A DNA stretch of 33,642 bases, taken from Elusimicrobiota bacterium. GTDB taxonomy: Bacteria > Elusimicrobiota > Elusimicrobia > UBA1565. Location of the stretch: NCBI GenBank assembly GCA_016212885.1, contig JACRDO010000169.1:1-33642 (forward strand), written 5' to 3'. The notes under the pieces are model-generated. The model saw only the letters and a list, made by a program, of their open reading frames with translations. It was not told where the DNA came from and searched no databases. Both the position numbers and the translations under genes were made by a program. Below are positions 7,765 to 18,846 of this stretch, one piece after another (positions within the stretch are counted from its first letter, which is position 1; every line of letters begins with the position of its first letter).

Positions 7765-8852
7765 TTCAAAGCATTGAGCGCCGAGCTCACCGCCCGGAGG
7801 TCCGGGTCCACCGTTCGCCGGCGAAAGCGCAGCGCGGCCGGGGCGTCGGGGTCCTTCAAGCCGTGGCCGGTCAGGATGCAGACGATCCTTAGGGCCTTCC
7901 GCTTCGAGGCGTCCATGCGGTGGAAGCCGCCGCCCCGGGCGAAGCGGATCAAGCCGGCCACGCCGGCGGCGCTGGCCGGCTCGCAGAAGACGCCCTCCTC
8001 CCGGGCGAGCCGGCGCCAGGCGGAGAGGATTTCCGCGTCGCTGACGGCCGCGATCATCCCCCCGGACTCTTCCTTCGCCTTCAAGGCGGCGGCCCAGGAG
8101 GCCGGGCGGCCGATGCGGATGGCGCTGGCGACGGTCTTCGGATGCGCGACCGGGCGGCCCAGCACCAGCGGAGCCGCGCCCTTGGCCTGAACCCCCATCA
8201 TCTTCGGGAGCCCTTTCTTCAGGGCCGCGTGCCACTCCCGGTAGCCGAGCCAGTACGCGGTGATGTTCCCGGCGTTGCCGACCGGCATGAATTGGAAGTC
8301 GGGGGCGCGGCCCAGGGCTTCGATGATCTCGAAAGCGGCCGTCTTCTGGCCCTGGATGCGGGAGGGGTTGACGGAGTTGACCAAGGTCCAGCCGTCCTCC
8401 TGCGCGACCCTCTGCGCCAAGGCGAGGGCCGCGTCGAAGCTTCCGCGCAAGGCGATGACCGAGGCCCCGTGCATGAGCGCCGCGGCCAGCTTGCCGGCAG
8501 CCACGCCCCCTTCCGGGAGCAGGACCGCGCAGCGCAGCCCGGCCCGCGCCGCGTAGGCGGCAGCTGAGGCAGCGGTATTGCCGGTCGACGCGCAGAGGAT
8601 CCCCCGCGCGCCTGCTTCCAGGGCCTTCGAGACCGCGACCGTCATGCCGCGGTCCTTGAAGGAGCCGGTCGGATTCATCCCCTCGATCTTGAGCAGCAGG
8701 GCGTCTTCCGGGAGCTCAAGCCAGCGCGCAAGCCGCGGAGCGCAGACAAGCGGGGTGTTGCCTTCAAGCAGTGAGACGACCGTGGTGCCCTTGCCGACCG
8801 GCAGGCAGGCCCGGTATTTCTGGATGATGCCGCCGTAGCTTGGGGACTCCAT
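7761..8852 (-). CDS. thrC: Threonine synthase
   Basis: 363 aa, a PLP enzyme turning O-phosphohomoserine into threonine. The lysine that binds PLP is K66 in NPTGSFKDRGM. GNTPLV (31-36), STGNTAASAAAYAA and the phosphate-binding PVGNAGNITAYWLGY loop fit the short, SAM-independent class of threonine synthases. The ATG at 8852 overlaps the hom stop by one base (TGATG), which fixes the start; longer in-frame extensions run into the hom gene in another frame. The lysine-binding N-terminal extension seen in yeast-type enzymes is absent. Confidence 0.94.
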   Translation of the reverse strand: MESPSYGGIIQKYRACLPVGKGTTVVSLLEGNTPLVCAPRLARWLELPEDALLLKIEGMNPTGSFKDRGMTVAVSKALEAGARGILCASTGNTAASAAAYAARAGLRCAVLLPEGGVAAGKLAAALMHGASVIALRGSFDAALALAQRVAQEDGWTLVNSVNPSRIQGQKTAAFEIIEALGRAPDFQFMPVGNAGNITAYWLGYREWHAALKKGLPKMMGVQAKGAAPLVLGRPVAHPKTVASAIRIGRPASWAAALKAKEESGGMIAAVSDAEILSAWRRLAREEGVFCEPASAAGVAGLIRFARGGGFHRMDASKRKALRIVCILTGHGLKDPDAPAALRFRRRTVDPDLRAVSSALNALK

Positions 8853-10210
8853 CAAAGCATCCGCAGGCAGACCGGGCGTCCCCGGACCCCGGGCAGCTGC
8901 GCGATGGCCGCAAGCGAGCGGCGCAAGCTCTCGGCCGGCGCGGAATGGGTCGCGATCATGACTGGAACGGGGCGCTTGGGATCCTTCGGCTTGTCCTGGT
9001 GGATCTGCGAGATGGAGATGCCGGCCCGGCCCAGGGCTCCGGCCACCTGGGCCAGCATTCCGGGCTTGTCCGCAAGCTGCAGGCGCACGTAGTGCGCCGC
9101 ATCGGATTCCGGCGCCTGGCGCAGCGGGAGGCTCGGCGGGGCGGCCCGCGGCCGCCCCCAAGGCATCGGAGGCGGCACTTCCTCGCGGCAGCGCTCGGTC
9201 GGCCGCGCGGCCGCGGAGGACCGGGAAGAAAGTTCGCGCCCGAGCTGGAGCAGATCCCCCAGGACCGCGCTGGCGGCCGGGCCCGGGCCCGCGCCCTGCC
9301 CGTAGAACATGAGGTCCCCGGCCGAGGAGGTGTCCACCAGCACCGCGTTGTAGGCGCCGTGCACATTGGCGAGGGGGTGCGCCAGGGGAACCAAGGTCGG
9401 GCGCACGTGGGCCTCGACGCGGACGGGATCCGCGTCCCAGTCGAAAGCGAGCTTCCCGACGAGCCTCGCCGTGCGGCCCAAATGGGAGATTGCGAAGCGG
9501 ATGTCCTCCAGGGCGACCGACTCGATCCCCTCGCAGGGGATGCGCTCCGGCGGGAACCACCGGCCGGCGAGCAGGGAAGCGAGCACCGACACCTTGTGCG
9601 CCGTGTCCGCGCCGCTCATGTCCAGGCTCGGGTCCCTCTCCGCCAGCCCCAGACGCTGGGCTCTGCGCAGCGCCTCGGGCATCGGGCAGCCGTTGTGGGC
9701 CATTTCGGAGAGGACATAGTTCGTGGTGCCGTTGAAGATGCCGAGCACCGAGCGGATGCGGTTGGCCGCGAGGCCTTCTCGCACCGCCTGGATGATCGGG
9801 ATGCCGCCGGCCACCGAGGCCTCGAAATACACGCGGCGGCCCTTGCTCCGCGCGGTTTTGAAGACCTCGTCCCAGTGGCGCGAGAGGAGCATCTTGTTGG
9901 CCGTGACGACGTGGCGGCCGGAGGAGAGGGCGCCGAGCACCAGGGCGAGGGCGGCCCCTTCACCGCCCATGAGCTCCACGACGACCTCGACCTCCGGGAC
10001 GCGGAGCAGGTCCTGCCAGCGGCTCACGCGGCGGACCCCCTTGCCCAGGCGCAGGCTTAAGACGGCCCGCCTTCGGCGCTCGCAGACGGCGGCCAAGCGC
10101 AGCTCGGCGCCGGTTCGCCGCCGGAACTCCTCCCGGCGCGCGCACAGCAGGCGGGCGACTTCGCTGCCGACATTGCCAAGCCCGGCCAGCCCGATTCCGA
10201 TGGGGCGCAT
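8852..10210 (-). CDS. hom: Homoserine dehydrogenase
   Basis: 452 aa. It reduces aspartate semialdehyde to homoserine, the branch point to threonine and methionine. The NAD(P) loop GLAGLGNVG is at 8-15; FNGTTNYVLSEM and GLAERDPSLDMSGADTAHKV are the family's catalytic-region motifs. An ACT domain (about 375-450, ADKPGMLAQVAGALG) gives feedback control. A Pro/Arg/Ser-rich linker of roughly 40 residues separates the two parts, which is longer than I expect for the family. The start is the ATG at 10210. A TTG 18 bases upstream is possible but overlaps the putative promoter. It is the first gene of the hom-thrC-thrB-lysC-proC-rnd operon. Confidence 0.95.
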   Translation of the reverse strand: MRPIGIGLAGLGNVGSEVARLLCARREEFRRRTGAELRLAAVCERRRRAVLSLRLGKGVRRVSRWQDLLRVPEVEVVVELMGGEGAALALVLGALSSGRHVVTANKMLLSRHWDEVFKTARSKGRRVYFEASVAGGIPIIQAVREGLAANRIRSVLGIFNGTTNYVLSEMAHNGCPMPEALRRAQRLGLAERDPSLDMSGADTAHKVSVLASLLAGRWFPPERIPCEGIESVALEDIRFAISHLGRTARLVGKLAFDWDADPVRVEAHVRPTLVPLAHPLANVHGAYNAVLVDTSSAGDLMFYGQGAGPGPAASAVLGDLLQLGRELSSRSSAAARPTERCREEVPPPMPWGRPRAAPPSLPLRQAPESDAAHYVRLQLADKPGMLAQVAGALGRAGISISQIHQDKPKDPKRPVPVMIATHSAPAESLRRSLAAIAQLPGVRGRPVCLRML

Positions 10211-10218
10211 GGAAAAGA

Positions 10219-10224
10219 AGTCTA
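10219..10224 (-). promoter_or_regulatory. -10-like box directly upstream of hom
   Basis: On the minus strand, TAGACT ends 8 nt before the hom ATG and no Shine-Dalgarno sequence is present, so transcription could start at or next to the start codon. The -35 region is poor. The gene spacing (84 bp after the TPR gene) leaves room for a promoter here. Confidence 0.4.
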
Positions 10225-10294
10225 GCAATTTAGGGGAGGCTTCGAAGTGGCGGGAGCGCTCAGACGCTGGGAGCGTTAAGCGCCGCCGGCGCCT

Positions 10295-11965
10295 TCAGCG
10301 GAGCTTGCGCAGCCGCCCGCAGAGATCCTTCAAGCCGCGGTCCTTGCGCCGCTGCTTGAGAGCGGATTTGCAGGCGTCTTTGGCTTCACCCAGCAGGCGG
10401 GTGCGCTCCTCTCCCTGGGAGGCCGGCTGCCTGAACAGCTCAAGGACCGTGCGCGCGAACGCCGGAAGCTCGTCTGGGCCGAGCCGCCCGAGCTTGGAGG
10501 CCTTCCCGAAGAGCCGCGCCGAGCGCAGAAGCTCGGCTGCGTCGGCTTTCGCTGGGAAGGCGTCCAGGTAGGCGCGGCGCCGGAGGGCCAGGCTCATGGC
10601 CAGAGGGCGGGAGCCGGGCTCCAGGGCCGCGGCCTTCTCGGAGTCCGCCAGGCAGAGGGTGAAGTCGCGCGCGGCGCAGCGGCAGCCGGCCCGGAGGTCG
10701 AGGTATTCGGAGGATTGGGGGACCTTCTCGATGAGCCAATCCAGGGACCGCGCCGCTTCATCGCAGCGGCCGAGCGCCGCTGCGGAGCGCGCGCGCGCGA
10801 CGTTGGCCGGGTAGTTCTCCGGCTGCTTGACGAGCACGCCCTGCGCAAGGGGCAGGGCTTCCTTGTGCCGGGAGAGCATCGCAAGGGCATAGGCCTTGCG
10901 CGAATCCAGGGCCCCGGCCTCCGCGGGCGAGAGCTCCTGCGCCTGGAGGATGTCGGAGAGCCCCCCCTCGTAGTCCTCCAGGTTCAGCTTCGCCACCGCG
11001 CGGTAGCTGTAGGCGACCCCGTCCTTCGGACGGGCCTCGATCGCGGCGTCGAGGTCTTCGACGGCGTCCGCGTTCCTGTCCAGGCGCACGCGGACATAGC
11101 CGCGGAGCTTGAGCGCCCGCGGGCCGCCGGGCTCCGTGAGGAGGGCGCGGCCCAACTCCTCCTCGGCCTCCGTAAGGCGCTCGGCGTTGATCAGCGCGTC
11201 GGCCCGGTCCGCTTGGGCCGCCGCGTCGCCGGTGCTCTTGGAGATCAGAGCCGCGTAGTCGTTGGCGGCCGCGTTGAAGTCCCTCAGGAGCGAATGGGAC
11301 TCGGCCTTGAGCCTCAGCAGCTCGGACGCCTCGCGGGGGCGTGAGCGCATACGGTCCTCGAGGAGATGGAGGACCTTGCGCTCGTCCGCGTCGGCCTCAG
11401 AGGTCTTCCCCTGCTTGCGGCGGATCTCGGCTCGCAGGGAATAAAAGCTCCAGTCGAAGTAGTTCCCCTGGATACCGACGAGCACGGCCATGCCGCGCTC
11501 GGTGTCCTTGAGGGCGCCGTCCAGGTCGCCCAGCTTGAGCTTCGCGCGGGCGCGGTAGTAGTAGACGTTCGAGACCTCGTCGGGCTTGAGCTTGGATTTC
11601 GACAAGGCCTGGTCGAAGGAGCGGACAGCCGCGGCGTGGCGGCCGGCCTCGAAATCGAGCATCCCGAGGACACGGTAGGCGTCGCCGCTCTTAGGGTCGA
11701 GATTGAGCGCCTGGAGCGCGTCCAGGCCGGCTTGCGGGTCCCCGTTCCTCAAGCGGGCCTCGCCCCGGCACAGGTAGGCCGGCGCGTAGTCGCCGCCCAA
11801 TTCCACGGCGCGCGCGCAGGTCTCGGCGGCGCGGAGAGCGTCTCCGCGCTGGAGGCTTTCATAGCCTTCGTCCACGAGCTTCTGGACGCGCTGCATGCGC
11901 GTGAGGGGGAACTCGAAGGCCCCGGCGCTTGAAGCGATGAAGCAGGCGAGAAGACCCACTCTCAT
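10295..11965 (-). CDS. Secreted tetratricopeptide-repeat protein
   Basis: 556 aa. A short signal peptide (about residues 1-16, MRVGLLACFIASSAGA) predicts export. The rest is almost wholly TPR-like helical pairs. Examples are GYESLQRGDALRAAETCARA, AYRVLGMLDFEAGRHAAAVR and YYYRARAKLKLGDLDGALKD, with further copies to about residue 450. The last hundred residues are basic and helical. No enzymatic motif is visible. TPR arrays bind partner proteins, so this is probably a periplasmic or envelope scaffold. Its ATG begins one base after the pcm stop (TGACATG), so it is co-transcribed and probably translationally coupled with the exported methyltransferase. The specific partner is unknown. Confidence 0.85.
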   Translation of the reverse strand: MRVGLLACFIASSAGAFEFPLTRMQRVQKLVDEGYESLQRGDALRAAETCARAVELGGDYAPAYLCRGEARLRNGDPQAGLDALQALNLDPKSGDAYRVLGMLDFEAGRHAAAVRSFDQALSKSKLKPDEVSNVYYYRARAKLKLGDLDGALKDTERGMAVLVGIQGNYFDWSFYSLRAEIRRKQGKTSEADADERKVLHLLEDRMRSRPREASELLRLKAESHSLLRDFNAAANDYAALISKSTGDAAAQADRADALINAERLTEAEEELGRALLTEPGGPRALKLRGYVRVRLDRNADAVEDLDAAIEARPKDGVAYSYRAVAKLNLEDYEGGLSDILQAQELSPAEAGALDSRKAYALAMLSRHKEALPLAQGVLVKQPENYPANVARARSAAALGRCDEAARSLDWLIEKVPQSSEYLDLRAGCRCAARDFTLCLADSEKAAALEPGSRPLAMSLALRRRAYLDAFPAKADAAELLRSARLFGKASKLGRLGPDELPAFARTVLELFRQPASQGEERTRLLGEAKDACKSALKQRRKDRGLKDLCGRLRKLR

Positions 11966-11966
11966 G

Positions 11967-12749
11967 TCAGGGTCTGGGCTTAGGCTTGCGCTTCTGGGCT
12001 TGGCCGGTCATGGGGACGAAGCTCACATCGAGCGTCTTCTCGCGCCGCACGCCTTCCGGGGTCTTGCGCAGGAGGACGAGCTCCTGGAGGACCCAGAACC
12101 CGCCCTTCTCCTCGCCGATCGGGATGACCATCCGGCCCCCGATCTTGAGCTGGTCCACGAGGGGCTGGGGTACGTGGTCCGGCGCGCAGGTCACGATGAT
12201 GGAGTCGAAGGGGGCGGCCTTGGGCCAGCCGAGGTAGCCGTCCCCGGTCTTGACATGGATGTTCTTGTAGCCGAGGCGCTTGAGGGTCTGCTCCGCGCGC
12301 CGGGCCAGGGAGGGGAGGATCTCGATGGTGTAGACCGCCCGCACGAGCTTCGAGATGACCGCCGCCTGGTAGCCGGAGCCGGTCCCGATCTCGAGCACCT
12401 TGTCTTCGGGCTTCGGCTCGACCGCGTGGGTCATGAAGGCCACGATGTAGGGCTGGGAGATCGTCTGGCCCTCGCCGATGGACAGGGGGGTGTCGTCGTA
12501 GGCCCGCTCGATGAGATGCTTGGGGACGAAGAGATGGCGCGGGATATCCCGCATCGCGGTCAGGACCCGGCCGTTTGTGAATGGCCGGGAAGGGTCGTAG
12601 TTGGCGATGGCCTCGATCATCTCCGCGCGCCTCTCGGCGAAGACGGGGTCTTCCTGCGAGACCGCGGCGGGGAGAGCGGACACGGCGGCCTTGTCCGCGG
12701 CAGAGGCCGGGAAAGCGGACGCCGCCAGGAGGAAGATGGCCCAGATCAT
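11967..12749 (-). CDS. pcm: Protein-L-isoaspartate O-methyltransferase, predicted exported
   Basis: 260 aa. The enzyme uses S-adenosylmethionine to methylate isoaspartyl residues in aged proteins so that they can revert. Family motifs are GEGQTISQPYIVAFM (92-106, substrate side) and VLEIGTGSGYQAAVIS (118-133, SAM-binding motif I), then GDGYLGWPKAAPFDSIIV. It begins with a clear signal peptide (MIWAIFLLAASAFPASA), so it should act in the periplasm; most bacterial Pcm proteins are cytoplasmic. SAM supply outside the cytoplasm would then be a puzzle. The C-terminus is basic and proline-rich (QAQKRKPKPRP). No Shine-Dalgarno sequence; a promoter lies directly upstream. The TPR gene follows one base later. 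Confidence 0.92.
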   Translation of the reverse strand: MIWAIFLLAASAFPASAADKAAVSALPAAVSQEDPVFAERRAEMIEAIANYDPSRPFTNGRVLTAMRDIPRHLFVPKHLIERAYDDTPLSIGEGQTISQPYIVAFMTHAVEPKPEDKVLEIGTGSGYQAAVISKLVRAVYTIEILPSLARRAEQTLKRLGYKNIHVKTGDGYLGWPKAAPFDSIIVTCAPDHVPQPLVDQLKIGGRMVIPIGEEKGGFWVLQELVLLRKTPEGVRREKTLDVSFVPMTGQAQKRKPKPRP

Positions 12750-12756
12750 CCAGGGT

Positions 12757-12786
12757 AGGATAGCTCTTAAGACGGCCCTATGCCAA
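12757..12786 (-). promoter_or_regulatory. Putative promoter of pcm, leaderless geometry
   Basis: On the minus strand TTGGCA (12786-12781), an 18-nt spacer and TATCCT (12762-12757) are followed by 7 nt and the pcm ATG. Transcription would then start at or one base before the start codon. Confidence 0.5.
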
Positions 12787-13079
12787 GGGCGGCGTGGCTG
12801 GGCGGCACGGTTTAGTAACTACGACTTCACGCTCAGGCACATCGGCCGCCCGCGACGGACCACGTCGAAGACCACCCCGCGGCGCAAATCCGCCCCCGCG
12901 GCGGCCGCCTTCAAATCCAAGCGCCTCCCACCCCGTTATTTTGAATGCTGCCCCTTGTGACCTTTTGCCTCCAAGTACGGCTCCTAAGGAGTCCTCTCAA
13001 GAGCGGATGATCAGCCGGATGCTCTCCAACATGAGCCCATTCTTTCCCCTTGAAGCTTCCGTCCCCCTCGCCTAAGTTG
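12787..13079. other. Intergenic stretch between divergent pcm and secA
   Basis: No credible gene. The left part is very GC-rich and the right part (about 12935-13060) more mixed. No RNA family was recognised. A near-palindrome, CTCCTAAGGAG, occurs at about 12979-12989. Promoters for pcm and secA lie at the two ends. Confidence 0.4.
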
Positions 13080-13085
13080 TAGAAT
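13080..13085 (+). promoter_or_regulatory. -10-like box of secA
   Basis: TAGAAT lies 9 nt before the secA ATG, with no Shine-Dalgarno sequence between. A weak -35 (TTCCGT, 13057-13062) is 17 nt upstream. The geometry suggests a leaderless or nearly leaderless secA mRNA. Confidence 0.4.
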
Positions 13086-13094
13086 CGTTGTCGG

Positions 13095-15773
<2,679 letters not shown>

Positions 15774-15785
15774 GGGGCTAGAACG

Positions 15786-15791
15786 TATAAT
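15786..15791 (+). promoter_or_regulatory. TATAAT box upstream of the GHKL/pseudokinase operon
   Basis: A perfect TATAAT lies 13 nt after the secA stop and 26 nt before the ATG at 15818. It falls in the only gap ahead of the three-gene cluster and is its likely promoter. The -35 region lies within the secA 3' end and is not recognisable. Confidence 0.5.
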
Positions 15792-15817
15792 ACGAATAAA
15801 GGCGGCCGTCCCTCTCA

Positions 15818-17230
15818 ATGGAAAGCCGACCGCATAACGCGCCTCGAAGCTTCGGGGAAGAAGACGTCTTCATCGAAACCGGCGCTTTCAGCGTAGACAA
15901 GGAAAAAGCCCTTGAGAAAATCAGGAGCTTCCAGCTTCCGGATCCAAGCCTATGCCTGCTGCCCTGGATCCGCTGCGCGGTAGCCGGCAAGGCTTCGGAA
16001 ATCTCTTTTCGGACGTCATGGAGCGCGATCGAAATGCGCTTCGACGGACAGCCCTTCTCGCGCCTGGATTTAGCGAGCCCCTATGCGGGCTTGTTTGAGG
16101 AGGAAAGCGAAGACAGGCCGCGCCGGAAGCACCTGGCGCTAGGCCTGCTTTCTCTCCTGCGCGGCAAGCCCGTCGAGATTGCCTTGGCATCAGGACAAGG
16201 CGCAGAAAGGCATATTTTGCGCGTGGCGTCTTTGGGCCGGGAAAACCTCGCAATCTGCCGGGAGCCGGATGAAGGGACGGTTTTGCGAGTGTCCTTGAGG
16301 ACTGGGTTCTCGTCAAGAAACCGCATCCGCTCGTATCTTTCACACGTGCGGGCTTGCTGCCAGGCCTGTCCGATACCCGTCCGGGTGGACGGAAGGGAAA
16401 TCCCCCGAACCTATCGCCCTGAAGATCAAGGCGTCTATTTTGAAGAAGACGAGGCTTACGGCTGGCTGGGCATGAGGCATGAATTCAGCCCGCTCAGCCC
16501 GATTGCGTTCTATGCCTGCGGGACGCTTTCGGAAATCATCCAACTGGATTTATTCCACGGCGCGCGCATCCGCGGCTACATCAACGACGACCGGCTCGCG
16601 CTCGACGCCTCTCAATCCGGCGTCGCGCGAAACACCCGCTACGGGACGCTCGTGGAGATTCTGAACCGGCAGGCTCAGGGCCTGATCCTGGCCACGATTG
16701 AAGCGCACTCGCAAAGCTTCCCGCAGACCGGGCGGCTGCTCTTGGAGCCGGCGGCGGCCCGCATCTGGCAGGAACGATTCCAGCATGGGATTGCGGCTGA
16801 AACCGCTTGGGGCCGGAAACTGCGCAGGCTCAAAATGGCGGGGCCGATCGCGGCATTGTTCGGGTACGACGTCGCGCGCCGCGCCGAGTTCATCTCACGC
16901 ATCCACAAAGACGCACGGACCACGCTCTGGCTGCGGGCCCTTTCCTCCAACAGCCTGAGCGCATATGATAAGGACCGGACAGACCCCGCGCTCAAGGCGC
17001 TCTGGGAGGCGCCCGTATTTTTCGGCACGTTCGGGGAAAGCATAAGCCGGCTCGACATTGCGAACATGAATCATCGCCTCGGCTATGTGCGCTATTCGCT
17101 GCGGCCGTCCCGGAAGCCGGCAGCCGCCGGCAGCACGCGGACCCTGTGGGTCCTGACCGGCAACGACAAGCACTGCCTCGCGGACCTCTGCGGCAACAAA
17201 TTGCGCGACGTTCTATTGGATCCAACATGA
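15818..17230 (+). CDS. Degenerate GHKL/HSP90-like protein, first gene of pseudokinase operon
   Basis: 470 aa, no signal peptide or membrane segment. It is not a protein I can name. The first 230 residues recall the GHKL/HSP90 N-terminal fold. A helix (LLPWIRCAVAGKASEIS) is followed by strands. FDGQPFSRLDLASPYAGLFE stands where HSP90 has its DNGIGM nucleotide motif, HLALGLLSLLRGKPVEI is a lid-like helix, and GTVLRVSLRTGF resembles the GTxIxL strand. The canonical N-box Asn and the DxGxG motif are not intact, so ATPase activity is doubtful. The second half (about 230-470) is mixed alpha/beta and unrecognised. The last four bases overlap the next gene (ATGA). GC content is lower than in secA, and the start has no clear ribosome-binding site. 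Confidence 0.7.
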   Translation: MESRPHNAPRSFGEEDVFIETGAFSVDKEKALEKIRSFQLPDPSLCLLPWIRCAVAGKASEISFRTSWSAIEMRFDGQPFSRLDLASPYAGLFEEESEDRPRRKHLALGLLSLLRGKPVEIALASGQGAERHILRVASLGRENLAICREPDEGTVLRVSLRTGFSSRNRIRSYLSHVRACCQACPIPVRVDGREIPRTYRPEDQGVYFEEDEAYGWLGMRHEFSPLSPIAFYACGTLSEIIQLDLFHGARIRGYINDDRLALDASQSGVARNTRYGTLVEILNRQAQGLILATIEAHSQSFPQTGRLLLEPAAARIWQERFQHGIAAETAWGRKLRRLKMAGPIAALFGYDVARRAEFISRIHKDARTTLWLRALSSNSLSAYDKDRTDPALKALWEAPVFFGTFGESISRLDIANMNHRLGYVRYSLRPSRKPAAAGSTRTLWVLTGNDKHCLADLCGNKLRDVLLDPT

Positions 17231-18846
17231 CCGGCGGCAAATCCCTGGCTCAATGGATTGAAGAAGGCAGACGCTTCACCGAATTCGATATCCTCGCGCT
17301 CGCCTTGGATGCCGCGCGCGAGCTGGAAGCCCTGCATGCCGCCTCAAAGCGCGCGCACGGAGGCTTAAGCCCGGAAACTCTGCGCTTGAGCGAAGATGGG
17401 CGGGTATCCCTCGATAAATCCCTCCCCAAGCCCGGCGCCTGCTCAGGTTTTTCAGCTCCGGAGCTTGCCGCTCCAGCCTCCGACGTCTACTCCCTGGGAG
17501 CGGTCATCGTCTACGCGCTGACCCAGCAGGCTCCGGCCCAGCCGCGGGATGCCGGCGCATTGATCCGCATCGTAAAAGGCCTGAATCTTTCAAAGAGGTT
17601 CAAAGCCGTCCTTGAGCGCATGCTCTGCGCGAATCCGAAACGCCGCTACAAGGACGGCGCGGCCCTGCGCAAGGCTCTTTCAGATGTCCTAGCCGGCGGG
17701 CATCCGCGCAAGCTCTTGATGAGCCTGATTGTCCTGTCATTCGGAGCGCTGGCTTGGCTGGCATACCGATACTTGCCCATGCCGTGGGATGGGAAGCGGC
17801 CCTTCAAGCGGTTCGCTCATGGCCGGGCCTCATTCGTGAATCTGGCCTTCAGCCCGGACGGGACGGAACTCTTGTTCAGCGCTGACAATGAGGTGCTAGT
17901 CTGGGACACCCGCACCTGGGCGGATCCGCACCGGATCGTTTTGCCTTCCTTGGCTCCTGGATGCGACACGCACGGCTTTGACATGGTTTTTGACCCCAAC
18001 CGTGGTTCGCTGATAATCGGGGCCGGCACCGACCCTCACTGCGTCCACCAAAAATCCGCGATTTTCTTTTGGGGAACCTCGGCCAGGACTAGCATCCCCC
18101 GGAAGCTGGAAATGGATGGGATCCTGGATTCCATCAGCCTCCGCCCGGACGGCTCACGTTTGGCCGTGGCTCTCAACACTTGGGACAAGGTTGAACAGCA
18201 AAGCTGGAAGGGTCGAATCAAGATATTCAGTCTTAATAAAAACACGGGCGTGAGCGCCGTGATACAACGTGGACCGATTCGAAACGTGAAATTCACTCCC
18301 GATGGCGCCATCCTCTACGCCAGCGAGGATTGGAACGAGGCCGAGAAGCGCTTCGACCGGGCAATCCTCTTCCTTCACACTCCTTCCTCCGGCAAGGATG
18401 ACATGCGGATCATCAAAACGGAGGACATTGGGGAGCTGTCGAGTTTGACCGTGAGCCCCACTGGGCGATTTTTTGTTTATCCTGACAAGAATTCAGAGAG
18501 ATTCAGGGTCGTGAACCGCAGCGGTCGATTCTTGAGGACCCTTGCATGGGACAGCGCATGGGACTGGATTGTAGACGGAAATACCGACTGGTATTGGAAA
18601 CACCCTTCAGGCGCTTTCAGCCGGGACGGCGCCCTGTTTGCGGCCCCAATCTCCTACAGACACCGGCAGATGCTTGAAATCTGGGACACGAATTCCTGGA
18701 AGCGCATCAAACGCCTGAATGCCGCAACCCATTTATACGGCCCGCAGATCGCAGCTGTCACGTTCAGTCCGGATCGCAGGATCCTTGCGGCCTGCATTTG
18801 GAACTACCAGAAATCCGAGATTCTGCTCTGGCGGATAACCCCATGA
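17227..18846 (+). CDS. Pseudokinase-like C-lobe, membrane segment and WD40-like propeller
   Basis: 539 aa from an ATG overlapping the previous stop (ATGA). Residues 1-155 look like the C-lobe of a Hanks-type Ser/Thr kinase without an N-lobe: LEALHAASKRAHGGLSPETL matches the catalytic-loop region but HRD is replaced by HGG, no DFG is seen, while SAPEL (76-80) and SDVYSLGAVIVYALT (85-99) match the APE and DVWSLG segments. It should not bind ATP in the usual way. One membrane helix follows (about 163-182). The outer part (about 195-539) has WD40-like blades: FSPDGTELLFSADNEVLVWD, LRPDGSRLAVAL, FTPDGAILYASED, VSPTGRFFVY and FSPDRRILAACIW. Topology predicts a cytoplasmic pseudokinase and a periplasmic propeller. 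Confidence 0.75.
   Translation: MTGGKSLAQWIEEGRRFTEFDILALALDAARELEALHAASKRAHGGLSPETLRLSEDGRVSLDKSLPKPGACSGFSAPELAAPASDVYSLGAVIVYALTQQAPAQPRDAGALIRIVKGLNLSKRFKAVLERMLCANPKRRYKDGAALRKALSDVLAGGHPRKLLMSLIVLSFGALAWLAYRYLPMPWDGKRPFKRFAHGRASFVNLAFSPDGTELLFSADNEVLVWDTRTWADPHRIVLPSLAPGCDTHGFDMVFDPNRGSLIIGAGTDPHCVHQKSAIFFWGTSARTSIPRKLEMDGILDSISLRPDGSRLAVALNTWDKVEQQSWKGRIKIFSLNKNTGVSAVIQRGPIRNVKFTPDGAILYASEDWNEAEKRFDRAILFLHTPSSGKDDMRIIKTEDIGELSSLTVSPTGRFFVYPDKNSERFRVVNRSGRFLRTLAWDSAWDWIVDGNTDWYWKHPSGAFSRDGALFAAPISYRHRQMLEIWDTNSWKRIKRLNAATHLYGPQIAAVTFSPDRRILAACIWNYQKSEILLWRITP

Noticed and set aside
12601-13075. Possible short plus-strand genes between pcm and secA
   Set aside because: No ribosome-binding site, low-complexity translations, and overlap with the pcm 5' end.
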